A stretch of DNA of 64,000 bases. Origin: Brenneria izadpanahii. GTDB taxonomy: Bacteria; Pseudomonadota; Gammaproteobacteria; Enterobacterales; Enterobacteriaceae. A program made the position numbers and the translations under genes. Location of the stretch: contig NZ_CP050854.1 in assembly GCF_017569925.1 (NCBI RefSeq), forward strand, positions 4,402,001 to 4,466,000, written 5' to 3'. Numbering within the stretch: the stretch's first letter is position 1; the number at the start of each line of letters is the position of its first letter. This document shows positions 53,013 through 62,250 of the stretch, one piece after another. The notes beneath the pieces are model-generated. The model made no database searches. It was not told where the DNA came from and saw nothing but the letters and a program-made list of their open reading frames with translations.

Positions 53013-55304
53013 ATGATGAGACTACCACCACGACACTACCCGGCGACGCTTATCGGGTTAGGCTGTCTGACAACCGCTTTTCTGGCATATGCCGCCACCG
53101 AGCAGAGCTCGCAGGATACCACCGGCGATTCCGCCGATACGATAGTGGTGACCGCCGCGGAACAAACCCGCCAGGCGCCGGGAGTATCGGTGATTACCCA
53201 GGAAGATATCAGCAAACGGCCGCCGGCCAACGATCTGTCCGAGCTGATCCGCACCATGCCGGGGGTAAACCTGATGGGCAACTCCACCAGCGGACAGCGC
53301 GGCAATAACCGCCAGATCGATATCCGCGGCATGGGGCCGGAGAACACCCTGATTCTGGTGGACGGCAAGCAGGTCACTTCGCGCAACGCCGTTCGTTATG
53401 GCTGGCGCGGCGAGCGCGATACCCGCGGCGACACCAACTGGGTGCCGGCCGATATGGTGGAGCGCATCGAAGTGTTGCGCGGCCCGGCGGCGGCACGCTA
53501 CGGCAATGGCGCGGCCGGCGGAGTGGTGAATATCATCACCAAGCAGCCGTCGCAGGAGTGGCACGGCAGTTGGAACGCCTATTTCAATGTTCCGGTACAT
53601 AAGTCGGAAGGGGCCACCAAGCGTACCGATTTCAGCCTGTCGGGCGGCCTGACCGATAACCTGATCCTGCGCCTGTACGGCAATCTCAACAAAACGCAGG
53701 CGGATGCCAGGGATATCAATAAGGCGTACATGTCGGAGCGGCAGGCGGGCTACGCCGACTCCGTGCCAGCCGGCCGCGAAGGCGTGCGCAACAAAGATCT
53801 TAATGCGTTGCTGCGCTGGGATATCGCCAGACGGCAATCGCTGGAGTTTGAGGCCGGCGTCAGCCGCCAGGGCAATATCTATGCCGGCGACGTGCAGAAC
53901 GCCGGTTACTACACCGATAGCGTTTACGCCGGCTATGTCACCAGCAACTACGGCAAGGAAACCAACCGCATATACCGGCAGAACTTTGCCGTGACGCATC
54001 GCGGCTACTGGGACAGCGGCGTTAGCGCCATGTCATATCTGCAATATGAACGTACCCATAATACCCGCATTACGGAAGGGCTGGCCGGCGGCACCGAAGG
54101 GCTTTTCTCCTCCTCAAGCGCCTTCGCCACCATCAAGCTCGATACCCTGACCGGCCACAGCGAGGTAACGCTCCCGTTCAAGGCGTATTTCAACCAGACC
54201 GCCACGCTCGGCATAGAAGCATCGGATCAGCGCATGAAGGATCCGATCTCCACCTCCTATGATATTTCGTCCATTGGCGCGATTGAGGGCTATGACAGCA
54301 ATAACCGCGACAGCAATATCGACGCCCATACCTTCTCACTGTTCGCCGAGGACAACGTCGAACTGACCCCCAGTACCATGCTGACCCCGGCGCTGCGCTT
54401 CGATTACCACTCGATGGCGGCCGGTAACTGGAGTCCGGGGATCAACCTGTCGCAGGGACTGGGCGACGATTTCACGCTGAAAATGGGCATCGCCGCCGCA
54501 TACAAGGCGCCCAACCTCTACCAGCTCAACCCCAACTATCTGCTCGCCAGCAATGGAGGGGGTTGCTATCTGGTTAACGGCTACAGCACCCCATGCTATT
54601 TGCTGGGTAACGAGGATCTAAAGGCGGAGAACAGCATCAATAAAGAGATCGGCATCGAGTTTAGGCGCAACGGCTATCAGGCCGGCATCACCTACTTCCG
54701 CAACGACTACCGCAACAAGATCGAGGCCGGTACGACGCCGGTAGGCAGCACCAGCAGCGGACACTATATCTACCGCTGGGAAAATATTCCGCGCGCGGTG
54801 GTGGAAGGGCTGGAAGGCACGGTGAATATTCCGCTGTCGGAAACCGTCCAGTGGAACAACAACCTCACCTGGATGCTGCGTTCGAAAAACAAAACCACCG
54901 GGGATTACCTCTCCATTACCCCGCAATTTACGCTGAACTCGTCGCTGAGCTGGCAGGCGAGCGAGGATCTGTCTTTCCTGGCCGACCTAACCTGGTTCGG
55001 CCGTCAGAAACCGAAGAAGTATAACTATCACGGTATCGCGTCCTCGGGTGACGAACTGAACGAACTCAGCCCGTACGCTCTCGTCGGACTGAGTTCCACC
55101 TATCGGTTCAACAAGCATCTCAGCGTGACCGGCGGGGTGAAGAACCTATTCGATAAGCGACAGTTCCGCCGCGGCAACGCCTCGGCCGGGTGCAGAGTAG
55201 CCGGCGATGGCAGTTGCAGCGCCGTTCTCATCGGCGCCGCCGGCGCCGCCACCTATAACGAACCGGGCAGAACCTTCTTTATGTCGCTGAATACTAGCTT
55301 CTAA
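53013..55304 (+). CDS. TonB-dependent catecholate siderophore receptor, FepA family (receptor 2)
   Basis: This 763-residue receptor has a signal peptide (ATLIGLGCLTTAFLAYAA), a TonB box (DTIVVTAAE), a plug (RGNNRQIDIRGMGPENTLIL, ERDTRGDTNWVPADMVERIE) and a beta-barrel ending TFFMSLNTSF. The plug is nearly identical to that of receptor 1, and both are FepA/IroN-like. The barrel is longer, with differences in loops (for example the Cys-rich GGGCYLVNGYSTPCYLLG, also present in shorter form in receptor 1), so the ligand may differ. It is divergent from the AraC gene and followed by an esterase gene, an IroN-IroE-like pairing. The ATG at 53013 has GGGG about eight bases upstream. Confidence 0.9.
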   Translation: MMRLPPRHYPATLIGLGCLTTAFLAYAATEQSSQDTTGDSADTIVVTAAEQTRQAPGVSVITQEDISKRPPANDLSELIRTMPGVNLMGNSTSGQRGNNRQIDIRGMGPENTLILVDGKQVTSRNAVRYGWRGERDTRGDTNWVPADMVERIEVLRGPAAARYGNGAAGGVVNIITKQPSQEWHGSWNAYFNVPVHKSEGATKRTDFSLSGGLTDNLILRLYGNLNKTQADARDINKAYMSERQAGYADSVPAGREGVRNKDLNALLRWDIARRQSLEFEAGVSRQGNIYAGDVQNAGYYTDSVYAGYVTSNYGKETNRIYRQNFAVTHRGYWDSGVSAMSYLQYERTHNTRITEGLAGGTEGLFSSSSAFATIKLDTLTGHSEVTLPFKAYFNQTATLGIEASDQRMKDPISTSYDISSIGAIEGYDSNNRDSNIDAHTFSLFAEDNVELTPSTMLTPALRFDYHSMAAGNWSPGINLSQGLGDDFTLKMGIAAAYKAPNLYQLNPNYLLASNGGGCYLVNGYSTPCYLLGNEDLKAENSINKEIGIEFRRNGYQAGITYFRNDYRNKIEAGTTPVGSTSSGHYIYRWENIPRAVVEGLEGTVNIPLSETVQWNNNLTWMLRSKNKTTGDYLSITPQFTLNSSLSWQASEDLSFLADLTWFGRQKPKKYNYHGIASSGDELNELSPYALVGLSSTYRFNKHLSVTGGVKNLFDKRQFRRGNASAGCRVAGDGSCSAVLIGAAGAATYNEPGRTFFMSLNTSF

Positions 55305-55318
55305 GCGGCGATAATCAG

Positions 55319-55356
55319 CCGGCGCGAGTGCGAGGATACGATCCCCGCCGGTTTTT
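55319..55356 (+). terminator. Terminator-like hairpin after receptor 2
   Basis: CCGGCG/CGCCGG arms with an inner GGAT/ATCC stem are followed by TTTTT. It lies 15 bases after the receptor stop and would separate it in part from the esterase gene. Confidence 0.6.
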
Positions 55357-55401
55357 AACGGTTTTACATAATAAACAATAGCGTTCGATGCAGGAGGCGG
55401 T

Positions 55402-56256
55402 GTGTATCAGCTACGTAATACCCGCGATGAGCTATTTGATTCGACAGCGTGCGGACGTTACCGCATTCTGACATTTTGCCCCGCCGGAACCGCGCCGACG
55501 CCGGGCTGGCCGATTATCTATCTGCTAGACGGCGAGCGCTATTTCCCGGCGGCAACGGCGTTGATGACGGCGCTGGCCGTCCCGCGCTGCGGCATGGCGC
55601 CGGGGGTCATCGTGGCGATTGACTACGACGGCCCAACCCGCCGCGAACGCGACTACCGCCCTGCGGTTGTTGAACAGAAACGGGAAATCAATCCCCAGGA
55701 CGGTGACTATCCTGCCGGTATGGCGGGCAATGCCGCCGAATTTCGTCATTTTCTGCAAGCTGAATTAAAGCCGTTCATCGCCGCCGCTTACCCAGTCGAT
55801 CATCGGCGTGAAGCATTGTTCGGCCACTCCTACGGCGGCCTGTTCACCGTCGATACCTTGTTCGCCCAGCCCGAAGGCTTCCGGCATTATTATGCATCCA
55901 GCCCGTCGGTGTGGTGGAATGACCGCTATATCGTCCGCCAGGCCAAGGCGTTCGTTTCACGTCTGGCGGCGTGGAAACCGGCCACACCGGTACGACTCGC
56001 GCTATCGGTAGGCGAATATGAACAGTCTCTGGATCGCTGGGAACTGGGCCTGCCTGACGAACAGCGTGTTGCGCTGCGTCAACATCGTAACCAGCGCCGG
56101 ATGGTGGACGGGATCCGCGAGTTGGCGTGGACGCTGCAAGAGCGATCGCCGAATCTACTCGTCACGCTGTCCGTCTATCCCGGCCAGTCGCACCCGTCGG
56201 TGCCGCTGCTCGCGTTACAACATGCGCTGCGTACTCATTTTGCCGCGCCCGGTTGA
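55402..56256 (+). CDS. Siderophore esterase, IroE/Fes-like alpha/beta hydrolase
   Basis: The 284-residue alpha/beta hydrolase has the nucleophile motif FGHSYGGLF, a typical Asp/Glu region (SVGEYEQS) and the catalytic His in GQSHPSVP; the acid and His roles are by family. PIIYLLDGERYFP and ASSPSVWWND are as in IroE, which cleaves enterobactin or salmochelin to release iron. There is no signal peptide, so it is cytoplasmic or anchored by its N-terminus as in IroE. The start is GTG at 55402 with AGGAGG four bases upstream. Position behind a catecholate receptor supports the call. Confidence 0.82.
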   Translation: MYQLRNTRDELFDSTACGRYRILTFCPAGTAPTPGWPIIYLLDGERYFPAATALMTALAVPRCGMAPGVIVAIDYDGPTRRERDYRPAVVEQKREINPQDGDYPAGMAGNAAEFRHFLQAELKPFIAAAYPVDHRREALFGHSYGGLFTVDTLFAQPEGFRHYYASSPSVWWNDRYIVRQAKAFVSRLAAWKPATPVRLALSVGEYEQSLDRWELGLPDEQRVALRQHRNQRRMVDGIRELAWTLQERSPNLLVTLSVYPGQSHPSVPLLALQHALRTHFAAPG

Positions 56257-56337
56257 TGCCTGCATGAAAGTGTCAACCTATATCTATCGTAGGACTAGTC
56301 AAATGAAATACATGATGTATTGCATTACGCCACAGTA

Positions 56338-57093
56338 TTAAACGATTCTTGGCTGACCGTCCGATGCAGTTGCCCCGCCATCCACCGGCACGTTGGCGCC
56401 GGTGATAAAGCTGGCGTCGTCGCTGGCCAAGAATGCCATAACTGCGGCGATTTCTTCAGGTTCTGCCGCGCGGCCCAACGAGATACGATCGTTGAATTTA
56501 TCGTGGACCTCTTGCGGCCAGCCGGTGGTCATGTTGGTTTTCACCAGGCTTGGGCACACCGAGTTTACACGCACGCCGTCTGCGCCGTGATCCAACGCCA
56601 TGGCGCGGGTCAGGTTAACCACTGCGCCTTTCGCCGCACAGTAATAGGCTGCGCCCCAGTCACCGCCCAAGCCGGAAACTGATGCAGTATTCACGATACA
56701 GCCTTTAGTTTTCAGCAAATGCGGCAGCGCGAATTTGGAGCAGAAGACAACGCCGTCGATATCCACACCGGCGATGCGACGCCAATCTTCAACGCTGGTT
56801 TCCAGCACGCTACCGGCAACATGCACACCGGCATTGTTAAGCAATACATCGATACGGCCGAATTTTTCTGCCACTTCATTCATCATTTTTTCAACGGCGA
56901 CGTGATCGGAAACGTCGATGTGTACCGCATGCGCTTTACCTTTCGGCAGCGATGCTGCAACGGCGTCTACCGCATCCTTTGCCCAGTCCGCCAGCACGAC
57001 AATAGCGCCTTCGGCAGAGAAACGGCGTGCAGCGGTTTCTCCCATGCCGTTGCCCGCACCGGTAATCAAGACGACTTTATTATCAAAACGCAT
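56338..57093 (-). CDS. budC: Short-chain dehydrogenase, probably meso-2,3-butanediol dehydrogenase/acetoin reductase
   Basis: This 251-residue SDR has the NAD-binding TGAGNGMG motif, NNAG, and the catalytic Ser-Tyr-Lys set (NTASVSGLGG, YYCAAKGAV). By recollection it aligns over nearly the full length with the Serratia meso-2,3-butanediol dehydrogenase (BudC), for instance VVLADWAKDAVDAVAASLPK and GRIDVLLNNAGVHVAGSVLE. It interconverts acetoin and 2,3-butanediol with NADH. The usual partners budA and budB are not in this window, so it is an orphan copy here. Substrate is inferred from similarity. Confidence 0.75.
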   Translation of the reverse strand: MRFDNKVVLITGAGNGMGETAARRFSAEGAIVVLADWAKDAVDAVAASLPKGKAHAVHIDVSDHVAVEKMMNEVAEKFGRIDVLLNNAGVHVAGSVLETSVEDWRRIAGVDIDGVVFCSKFALPHLLKTKGCIVNTASVSGLGGDWGAAYYCAAKGAVVNLTRAMALDHGADGVRVNSVCPSLVKTNMTTGWPQEVHDKFNDRISLGRAAEPEEIAAVMAFLASDDASFITGANVPVDGGATASDGQPRIV

Positions 57094-57563
57094 AGAACTC
57101 CCTCATAAATATAAGTATTTCTTAATAAATCACACAAATACAAAACTAGAGAGGATAGTCATCATCGCTAGAAACGCCAGACAAAACGTGCTGAATTTAA
57201 TATTAATTAAGTAGTTACGTCCACAAGGCAATCAACAAACGCAGATTGGCATTATAGATTGCGGGGGGCACTCAACTGGAAAATAGTTGCAGATTTCTTA
57301 TGTAAAATCCTTGAATACAGCGGTCAATCCGATGGTTTCTCCAGGGACTTGGCGCGGCATATTTCAAGGTCTGTAAGCGGCATGCGTATAGTTTCCGGTA
57401 TGTATAGCTGCCCAATGTGTATAGAAATGAGTATGTATAACAACATTCAATTCAATGCCTGATTTGGGTAGAGGCGAGTTAATACGCAGAGGCCAACAAC
57501 AACCTGTAATTATTAATTTTACTGGTTTTTATTGAGTTCAGGAGATATGCAGAGAAGAGAACT
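57094..57563. other. Intergenic region before the tRNA gene
   Basis: About 470 AT-rich bases with no convincing gene. The 67-codon plus-strand frame at 57259-57462 has no ribosome site. It likely holds only the promoter of the SDR gene on the minus strand. Confidence 0.45.
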
Positions 57564-57637
57564 TGGAGCGAGTGAAGGGAATCGAACCCTCGTATAGAGC
57601 TTGGGAAGCTCTCGTTCTACCATTGAACTACACTCGC
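57564..57637 (-). tRNA. glyU: tRNA-Gly (anticodon CCC)
   Basis: The minus-strand sequence folds as a cloverleaf: acceptor GCGAGTG/CACTCGC, D arm with GTTCAATGGTAGAAC, anticodon arm AGAGC-TTCCCAA-GCTCT with anticodon CCC, and T arm with GGGTTCGATTCCC. CCA is encoded. The anticodon CCC identifies the glyU-type glycine tRNA. Confidence 0.97.
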
Positions 57638-57719
57638 GGGGAAAGCGCGCTTGGCATTATAGCGCTATCCTGTTGCCGGGCAAGCAAAAAACCCGGCAAG
57701 CTGCTTAGCTTTTGACCGT

Positions 57720-58406
57720 TCACGCATTTAATGACAGCGGAACCAGCAGAGTGTGATAGCCATGATAAATCACATGTCCGGCGAAATAGGCAAACATCAG
57801 GGCTGAAATCAGGCTGCAATAGAAAGTGATGCGCTCTTGTAGCAAACGCTGACCGTACTTCACCAGCACGGTCAAAAACAATGTCCACAGTACGCCACCT
57901 GAAAAGAATCCCAGCAAAAACAGGCTGATCGACAGATTTGAACCATCGGTAGACTGCGCAATGATGGTGCCGCCAATGGCCGCGAACCACAGCAGTGATG
58001 TGGGTGAAGCCAGCGCCATGCCCGCGCCGCTGAAAAAATCCCTGTGGCCGGATGGGGTAATCCGCCCGGCTTGTTCTCTGGCTTTGGCGAACGGTAGCGG
58101 CTCGAAGCGCCTAATCTGATAATCACGCCACGCCATACGCGCCATGTTAAACGCCATCCATATCAGAACCAGCCCGCCGCCAATCCACAGCACCCAGCGC
58201 ACCGGCGTGTAGTTAAAAATAGCCGATATCCCCAACACTGACAGCGAGGCATAGAATAGATCGCCAAAGCAGGAACCCAGCCCGATAAAGAAAGCGGAAC
58301 GCGCCCCGTGACGAATACCACGGTTGATAATCGCGGTATTGACGATGCCCAGATCGAGGCACAATGACAGAGACAACAATACCCCGTTGAAGATAACTAA
58401 CAGCAT
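57720..58406 (-). CDS. LysE/RhtB-family amino-acid exporter
   Basis: This protein of 228 residues has about six membrane segments and the family pattern LGIVNTAIINRGIRHGARSAF, GLGSCFGDLFYASLSVLGIS, and SPTSLLWFAAIGGTIIA. LysE-type proteins export amino acids or related metabolites. The adjacent AraC-family gene ends 68 bases upstream on the same strand and may control it (inference). A GC-rich inverted repeat TTGCCGGG/CCCGGCAA lies after the stop codon near 57675. Confidence 0.85.
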   Translation of the reverse strand: MLLVIFNGVLLSLSLCLDLGIVNTAIINRGIRHGARSAFFIGLGSCFGDLFYASLSVLGISAIFNYTPVRWVLWIGGGLVLIWMAFNMARMAWRDYQIRRFEPLPFAKAREQAGRITPSGHRDFFSGAGMALASPTSLLWFAAIGGTIIAQSTDGSNLSISLFLLGFFSGGVLWTLFLTVLVKYGQRLLQERITFYCSLISALMFAYFAGHVIYHGYHTLLVPLSLNA

Positions 58407-58474
58407 ACTTTTCCCAGGTCAGACGTTTCATACTCAATGACGCGAGTCTACGACGGACGGGAAACGCGGTATTG

Positions 58475-59236
58475 TCAAAAATTGATACGCCGAAACTGTC
58501 CCGGCGTCATCGCACTGTAGCGGGCGAACGCCTTGGTGAAATGGGCCTGGTCGGCAAACCCAACCTCGAAAGCGACCTGACTGATGGGAGTGCCTAGCCG
58601 TAATAGTTCGCGCGCCTTGCTGATGCGCCGCTGCATCAGCCACGACAGCGGCGGTAGCCCCACCGCCTGATTAAAGCTGCGCACCAGGTGCGCCGCCGAC
58701 AGGTTTTCCTGCCGAGCCAGCGTCTCCAGGTGCGGCACTTCGCTGAAATCACTCAGCAGCCGCGCTTTAATGCGTGCGATACGGCAGGCGTCTTGCGCCC
58801 TGCCCTGATTCATCACGGGCCGCTCTCCTTGAGCCATCAACGCCTCAAGCAACAGAATAATGCGTTCCTGCCGGATGTCGCGCTCGTCGGCGTCCAAACA
58901 AACCAGTTGTTTCAGGCGCTGCGCCAGCCGTGGTGAAGCCGCCCATGCATGGGAGAACAGAAAAGAACGATGAAAGTAGTGCTCGAATGCCTGTGGATGA
59001 ACATACAGCGACGCGCACTGCCAGTTGGCATGGGTGTTTTCGCTGCCTTGTAGCTGACCGGGATTGTAGGTCGTCACGCTACCGGTATCGGCAATAAAGG
59101 TTTCGCCATCCAGCCAAACGTGCTCCAGCCCGTTGAGATTGGCGCTGATAACAAACTCATCATGGCTATGTCGCGGAAAGCGGCGTCCGTTGTTTAGCAG
59201 CGCAAGTTCAAACCAGGCATCGCGATAGGTGATCAT
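58475..59236 (-). CDS. AraC-family regulator with N-terminal cupin-like domain
   Basis: The N-terminus (FELALLNNGRRFPRHSHDEFVI) is the AraC cupin-like sensor, with HSHDEF as the conserved metal-free core of the AraC_binding type. The C-terminal 100 residues hold the two helix-turn-helix motifs (HLETLARQENLSAAHLVRSF, LGTPISQVAFEVGFADQAHF, then RYSAMTPGQFRR). ATG 59236 has a weak site; a longer frame to 59278 exists. It lies upstream of the LysE-like gene and so probably regulates export of an amino acid or amine. No specific inducer can be given. Confidence 0.85.
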   Translation of the reverse strand: MITYRDAWFELALLNNGRRFPRHSHDEFVISANLNGLEHVWLDGETFIADTGSVTTYNPGQLQGSENTHANWQCASLYVHPQAFEHYFHRSFLFSHAWAASPRLAQRLKQLVCLDADERDIRQERIILLLEALMAQGERPVMNQGRAQDACRIARIKARLLSDFSEVPHLETLARQENLSAAHLVRSFNQAVGLPPLSWLMQRRISKARELLRLGTPISQVAFEVGFADQAHFTKAFARYSAMTPGQFRRINF

Positions 59237-59307
59237 GACAAATTCCAGCAGCGGACAGACTGCCGAAATTATCATCATCCATCATCTAACGGCAACCGCT
59301 GATTTAG

Positions 59308-59337
59308 TCAAAAAAGCCGGTACAGATAGCACCGGCT
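59308..59337 (-). terminator. Terminator of lysS
   Basis: Stem AAAGCCGGT/ACCGGCTTT with a loop of about nine bases, continuing into TTTTTTG on the minus strand, 29 bases beyond the lysS stop. A strong classical terminator. Confidence 0.88.
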
Positions 59338-59365
59338 TTATAACGTTTCTCAACGAGCAGGGAAA

Positions 59366-60883
59366 TTATTTCTGCGGGCGCATCGCCGGGAACAGAATAA
59401 CGTCACGGATGGTATGGCTGTTGGTAAACAACATCACCATGCGGTCGATACCGATGCCCAGTCCGGCGGTCGGCGGTAAACCGTGTTCCAGCGCGGTCAC
59501 GTAGTCTTCATCGTAGAACATCGCTTCGTCATCGCCCGCGTCTTTGGCGCTCACCTGCTGCGCGAAGCGTTCAGCCTGATCTTCCGCATCGTTCAACTCG
59601 GAGAAACCGTTGCCGATTTCACGGCCGCCGATAAAGAACTCAAAACGATCGGTAATTTCCGGATTCAGATCGTTACGGCGCGCCAGCGGCGAAACTTCCG
59701 CCGGATACTCGGTGATAAAGGTAGGCTGAATCAGATTGCTTTCCGCCGTTTCTTCAAAGATTTCGGTGACGATACGGCCCAGCCCCCAGCTTTTCTCAAT
59801 CTTGATGCCCAGCGATTGCGCAATGGCGGTGGCTTTATCCAGATCGTCCAGATCGTCTACATTGGTTTCCGGGCGATATTTGCAGATCGCTTCGCGCATG
59901 GTCAGTTTCTCAAACGGCTTGCCGAAATCGAAAGTCTGATCGCCATATTCGATCGTCGTGGCGCCCAATACATCCTGAGTCAGCGTACGGAACAGGTTTT
60001 CCGTCAGTACGATCAGATCTTTATAATCGGCGTACGCCATATAAAGCTCCATCATGGTGAACTCTGGATTATGGCGTGGAGAGAGCCCTTCGTTACGGAA
60101 GTTACGGTTAATTTCGAACACCCGTTCGAAGCCGCCCACCACCAGACGTTTCAGATACAGTTCCGGCGCAATACGCAGGTACATATCAATATCCAGCGCG
60201 TTATGATGCGTCACAAACGGACGCGCGCTTGCGCCGCCGGGGATCACCTGCATCATCGGCGTTTCCACTTCCATGAAGCCGTGACCGACCATGAAGTTGC
60301 GGATAGCGGCCAGCACTTTTGAACGAATACGGAAGGTGTTGCGGGACTCTTCATTGGCGATCAGATCCAGATAGCGCTGACGATAGCGGGTTTCCTGATC
60401 GGCCAGGCCGTGGAATTTATCCGGCAGCGGACGCAGCGCCTTGGTCAACAAACGCAGCTCGGTGCAGTGCACGGAAAGCTCGCCGGTTTTGGTTTTGAAC
60501 AACTTGCCGCGCGCGCCGAGGATGTCGCCCAAATCCCACTTTTTGAACTGCTCGTTGTAAATGCCTTCCGCCAAATCATCGCGGGATACGTACAGTTGGA
60601 TACGTCCGCCAACGTCCTGCAACGTAACGAAAGAGGCTTTACCCATGATACGACGCGTCATCATGCGGCCGGCGACGGTGACTTCGATATCCAGCGCTTC
60701 CAGTTCTTCATTCTCTTTGCCGTCGTATTCGGCATGCAGAACATCGGACGTACTGTTACGGCGGAAATCATTCGGAAACGCGATGCCATGTTCACGCAGC
60801 GCAGCCAGCTTCTCACGACGCGATTTCAGTTCGTTATTAAGTTCCTGCGCCTGATCGGCACCCTGTGATTGTGATTCAGCCAT
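59366..60883 (-). CDS. lysS: Lysyl-tRNA synthetase
   Basis: This class II synthetase of 505 residues charges tRNA-Lys in the cytoplasm. The N-terminal OB-fold ([20 protein letters not shown]) binds the anticodon. Motif 2 ([20 protein letters not shown]) and motif 3 ([20 protein letters not shown]) build the active site. It follows prfB with nine bases between, as in E. coli, and the two form an operon. The protein is of normal length. E. coli has a second copy, lysU; only this one is in view. Confidence 0.97.
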   Translation of the reverse strand: MAESQSQGADQAQELNNELKSRREKLAALREHGIAFPNDFRRNSTSDVLHAEYDGKENEELEALDIEVTVAGRMMTRRIMGKASFVTLQDVGGRIQLYVSRDDLAEGIYNEQFKKWDLGDILGARGKLFKTKTGELSVHCTELRLLTKALRPLPDKFHGLADQETRYRQRYLDLIANEESRNTFRIRSKVLAAIRNFMVGHGFMEVETPMMQVIPGGASARPFVTHHNALDIDMYLRIAPELYLKRLVVGGFERVFEINRNFRNEGLSPRHNPEFTMMELYMAYADYKDLIVLTENLFRTLTQDVLGATTIEYGDQTFDFGKPFEKLTMREAICKYRPETNVDDLDDLDKATAIAQSLGIKIEKSWGLGRIVTEIFEETAESNLIQPTFITEYPAEVSPLARRNDLNPEITDRFEFFIGGREIGNGFSELNDAEDQAERFAQQVSAKDAGDDEAMFYDEDYVTALEHGLPPTAGLGIGIDRMVMLFTNSHTIRDVILFPAMRPQK

Positions 60884-60892
60884 GAGAATTCC

Positions 60893-61991
60893 TTATAACC
60901 CCGCTTTTAAACTTGCTTCAATAAATTTATCCAGATCGCCATCCAGCACCGACTGGGTATTGCGCGTTTCTACCCCGGTACGTAAATCTTTGATGCGTGA
61001 ATCATCCAGTACGTAGGAGCGAATCTGGCTTCCCCAACCGATATCCGACTTGGTGTCTTCCATCGCCTGTTTCTCAGCGTTTTTCTTTTGCATCTCAAAC
61101 TCATACAGCTTGGCTTTCAGCTGTTTCATCGCCTGATCTTTGTTTTTATGCTGGGAACGATCGTTCTGACACTGCGTAACAATGTTGGTCGGAATGTGGG
61201 TGATACGCACCGCGGATTCCGTACGGTTAACGTGCTGACCGCCGGCGCCGGAGGCGCGGTAAACGTCAATACGCAGGTCGGCCGGATTGATCTCGATATC
61301 AATGTCGTCATCCACTTCGGGATAGACGAAAGCGGAGCTGAACGACGTGTGACGGCGGCCGCCGGAGTCAAACGGGCTTTTACGCACCAGACGGTGAACA
61401 CCGGTTTCGGTACGCAGCCAGCCAAACGCGTAGTCGCCCATGATTTTGATGGTGGCGGATTTGATGCCGGCGACTTCGCCGTCGGATTCTTCGATAACTT
61501 CGGTTTTAAAGCCTTTGGCTTCCGCCCAGCGCAGATACATACGCAGCAACATACTGGCCCAGTCCTGGGCTTCCGTACCGCCGGAACCCGCCTGGATATC
61601 CAGATAGCAGTCGGCGCTGTCATACTCGCCGGAGAACATGCGGCGAAACTCAAGCTGCGCGAGTTTATTTTCCAGCGTGTCCAGCTCGGCGCTGGTTTCA
61701 TTAAAGGTGTCTTCGTCGTCTTCTTCCACCGCCAGCTCAAGCAGGCCGGAAACATCTTCCAGCCCTTGCGTCATTTGGTCGATGGTATCGACGATGGCTT
61801 CCAGCGAGGAACGTTCTTTACCCAGCGTCTGCGCACGTTCCGGATCGTTCCAGACGTCCGGTTGCTCCAGCTCGGCGTTTACTTCTTCGAGGCGTTCTTT
61901 CTTGGCATCATAGTCAAAGATACCCCCTAAGGACGGCCGTACGTTCAGACAAGTCCTGAATGCGGTTTTTTACCGGATTGATTTCAAACAT
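60893..61991 (-). CDS. prfB: Peptide chain release factor 2, with programmed +1 frameshift
   Basis: RF2 ends translation at UGA and UAA. The first 25 codons start at ATG 61991 ([16 protein letters not shown]) and end in CTT TGA. A +1 shift at that site opens the main frame, giving 365 residues like the E. coli protein. The SPF anticodon-like tripeptide ([10 protein letters not shown]) and the catalytic GGQ ([12 protein letters not shown]) are present. The AGGGGG before the site is the ribosome-binding-like stimulator. It is followed by lysS and lies downstream of recJ, as in E. coli. Confidence 0.97.
61913..61929 (-). promoter_or_regulatory. Programmed frameshift site in prfB
   Basis: AGGGGGTATCTTTGAC on the minus strand is nearly the E. 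coli site: an internal Shine-Dalgarno-like AGGGGG three bases before CTT-TGA-C. When RF2 is scarce the ribosome slips +1 on CTTT and continues. The in-frame TGA is autoregulatory. Confidence 0.95.
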
Positions 61992-62168
61992 GATTTTTAT
62001 AATCTTACGTTAAGTCGTAGATGAAGGAATAGATTCAAACCGCCTATTCTAACGGATTAAGCGCCGGGTTTATATACCCCTCAGCTTGTTGGCAAAGCGG
62101 TTTATTCTCGTCATGGCCGCGGCTTCCCGCCTGCGCGCGCAGGCATCTCAAACAACCGCGTTGTTTGG

Positions 62169-62216
62169 TGAGACAGCGCCCCGTTTACCGCCGCGGGGCG
62201 AGGCGCCGTCTCACGA
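62169..62216. repeat. GC-rich inverted repeat between prfB and recJ
   Basis: Outer arms GTGAGAC/GTCTCAC enclose inner arms GCGCCCCG/CGGGGCG. It may fold into a long stem and could serve as a terminator or stabiliser for recJ transcripts. No T run. Confidence 0.5.
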
Positions 62217-62250
62217 TGATTTCCCAGGTTTTTTACCCTTCGCCTTTCCC

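Noticed and set aside
57259..57462. 67-codon plus-strand frame
   Set aside because: No ribosome site, no similarity seen, lies in an AT-rich gap.
57564..57637. Integration of a phage or island at the tRNA-Gly gene
   Set aside because: No integrase, no repeated tRNA 3' end and backbone genes on both sides.
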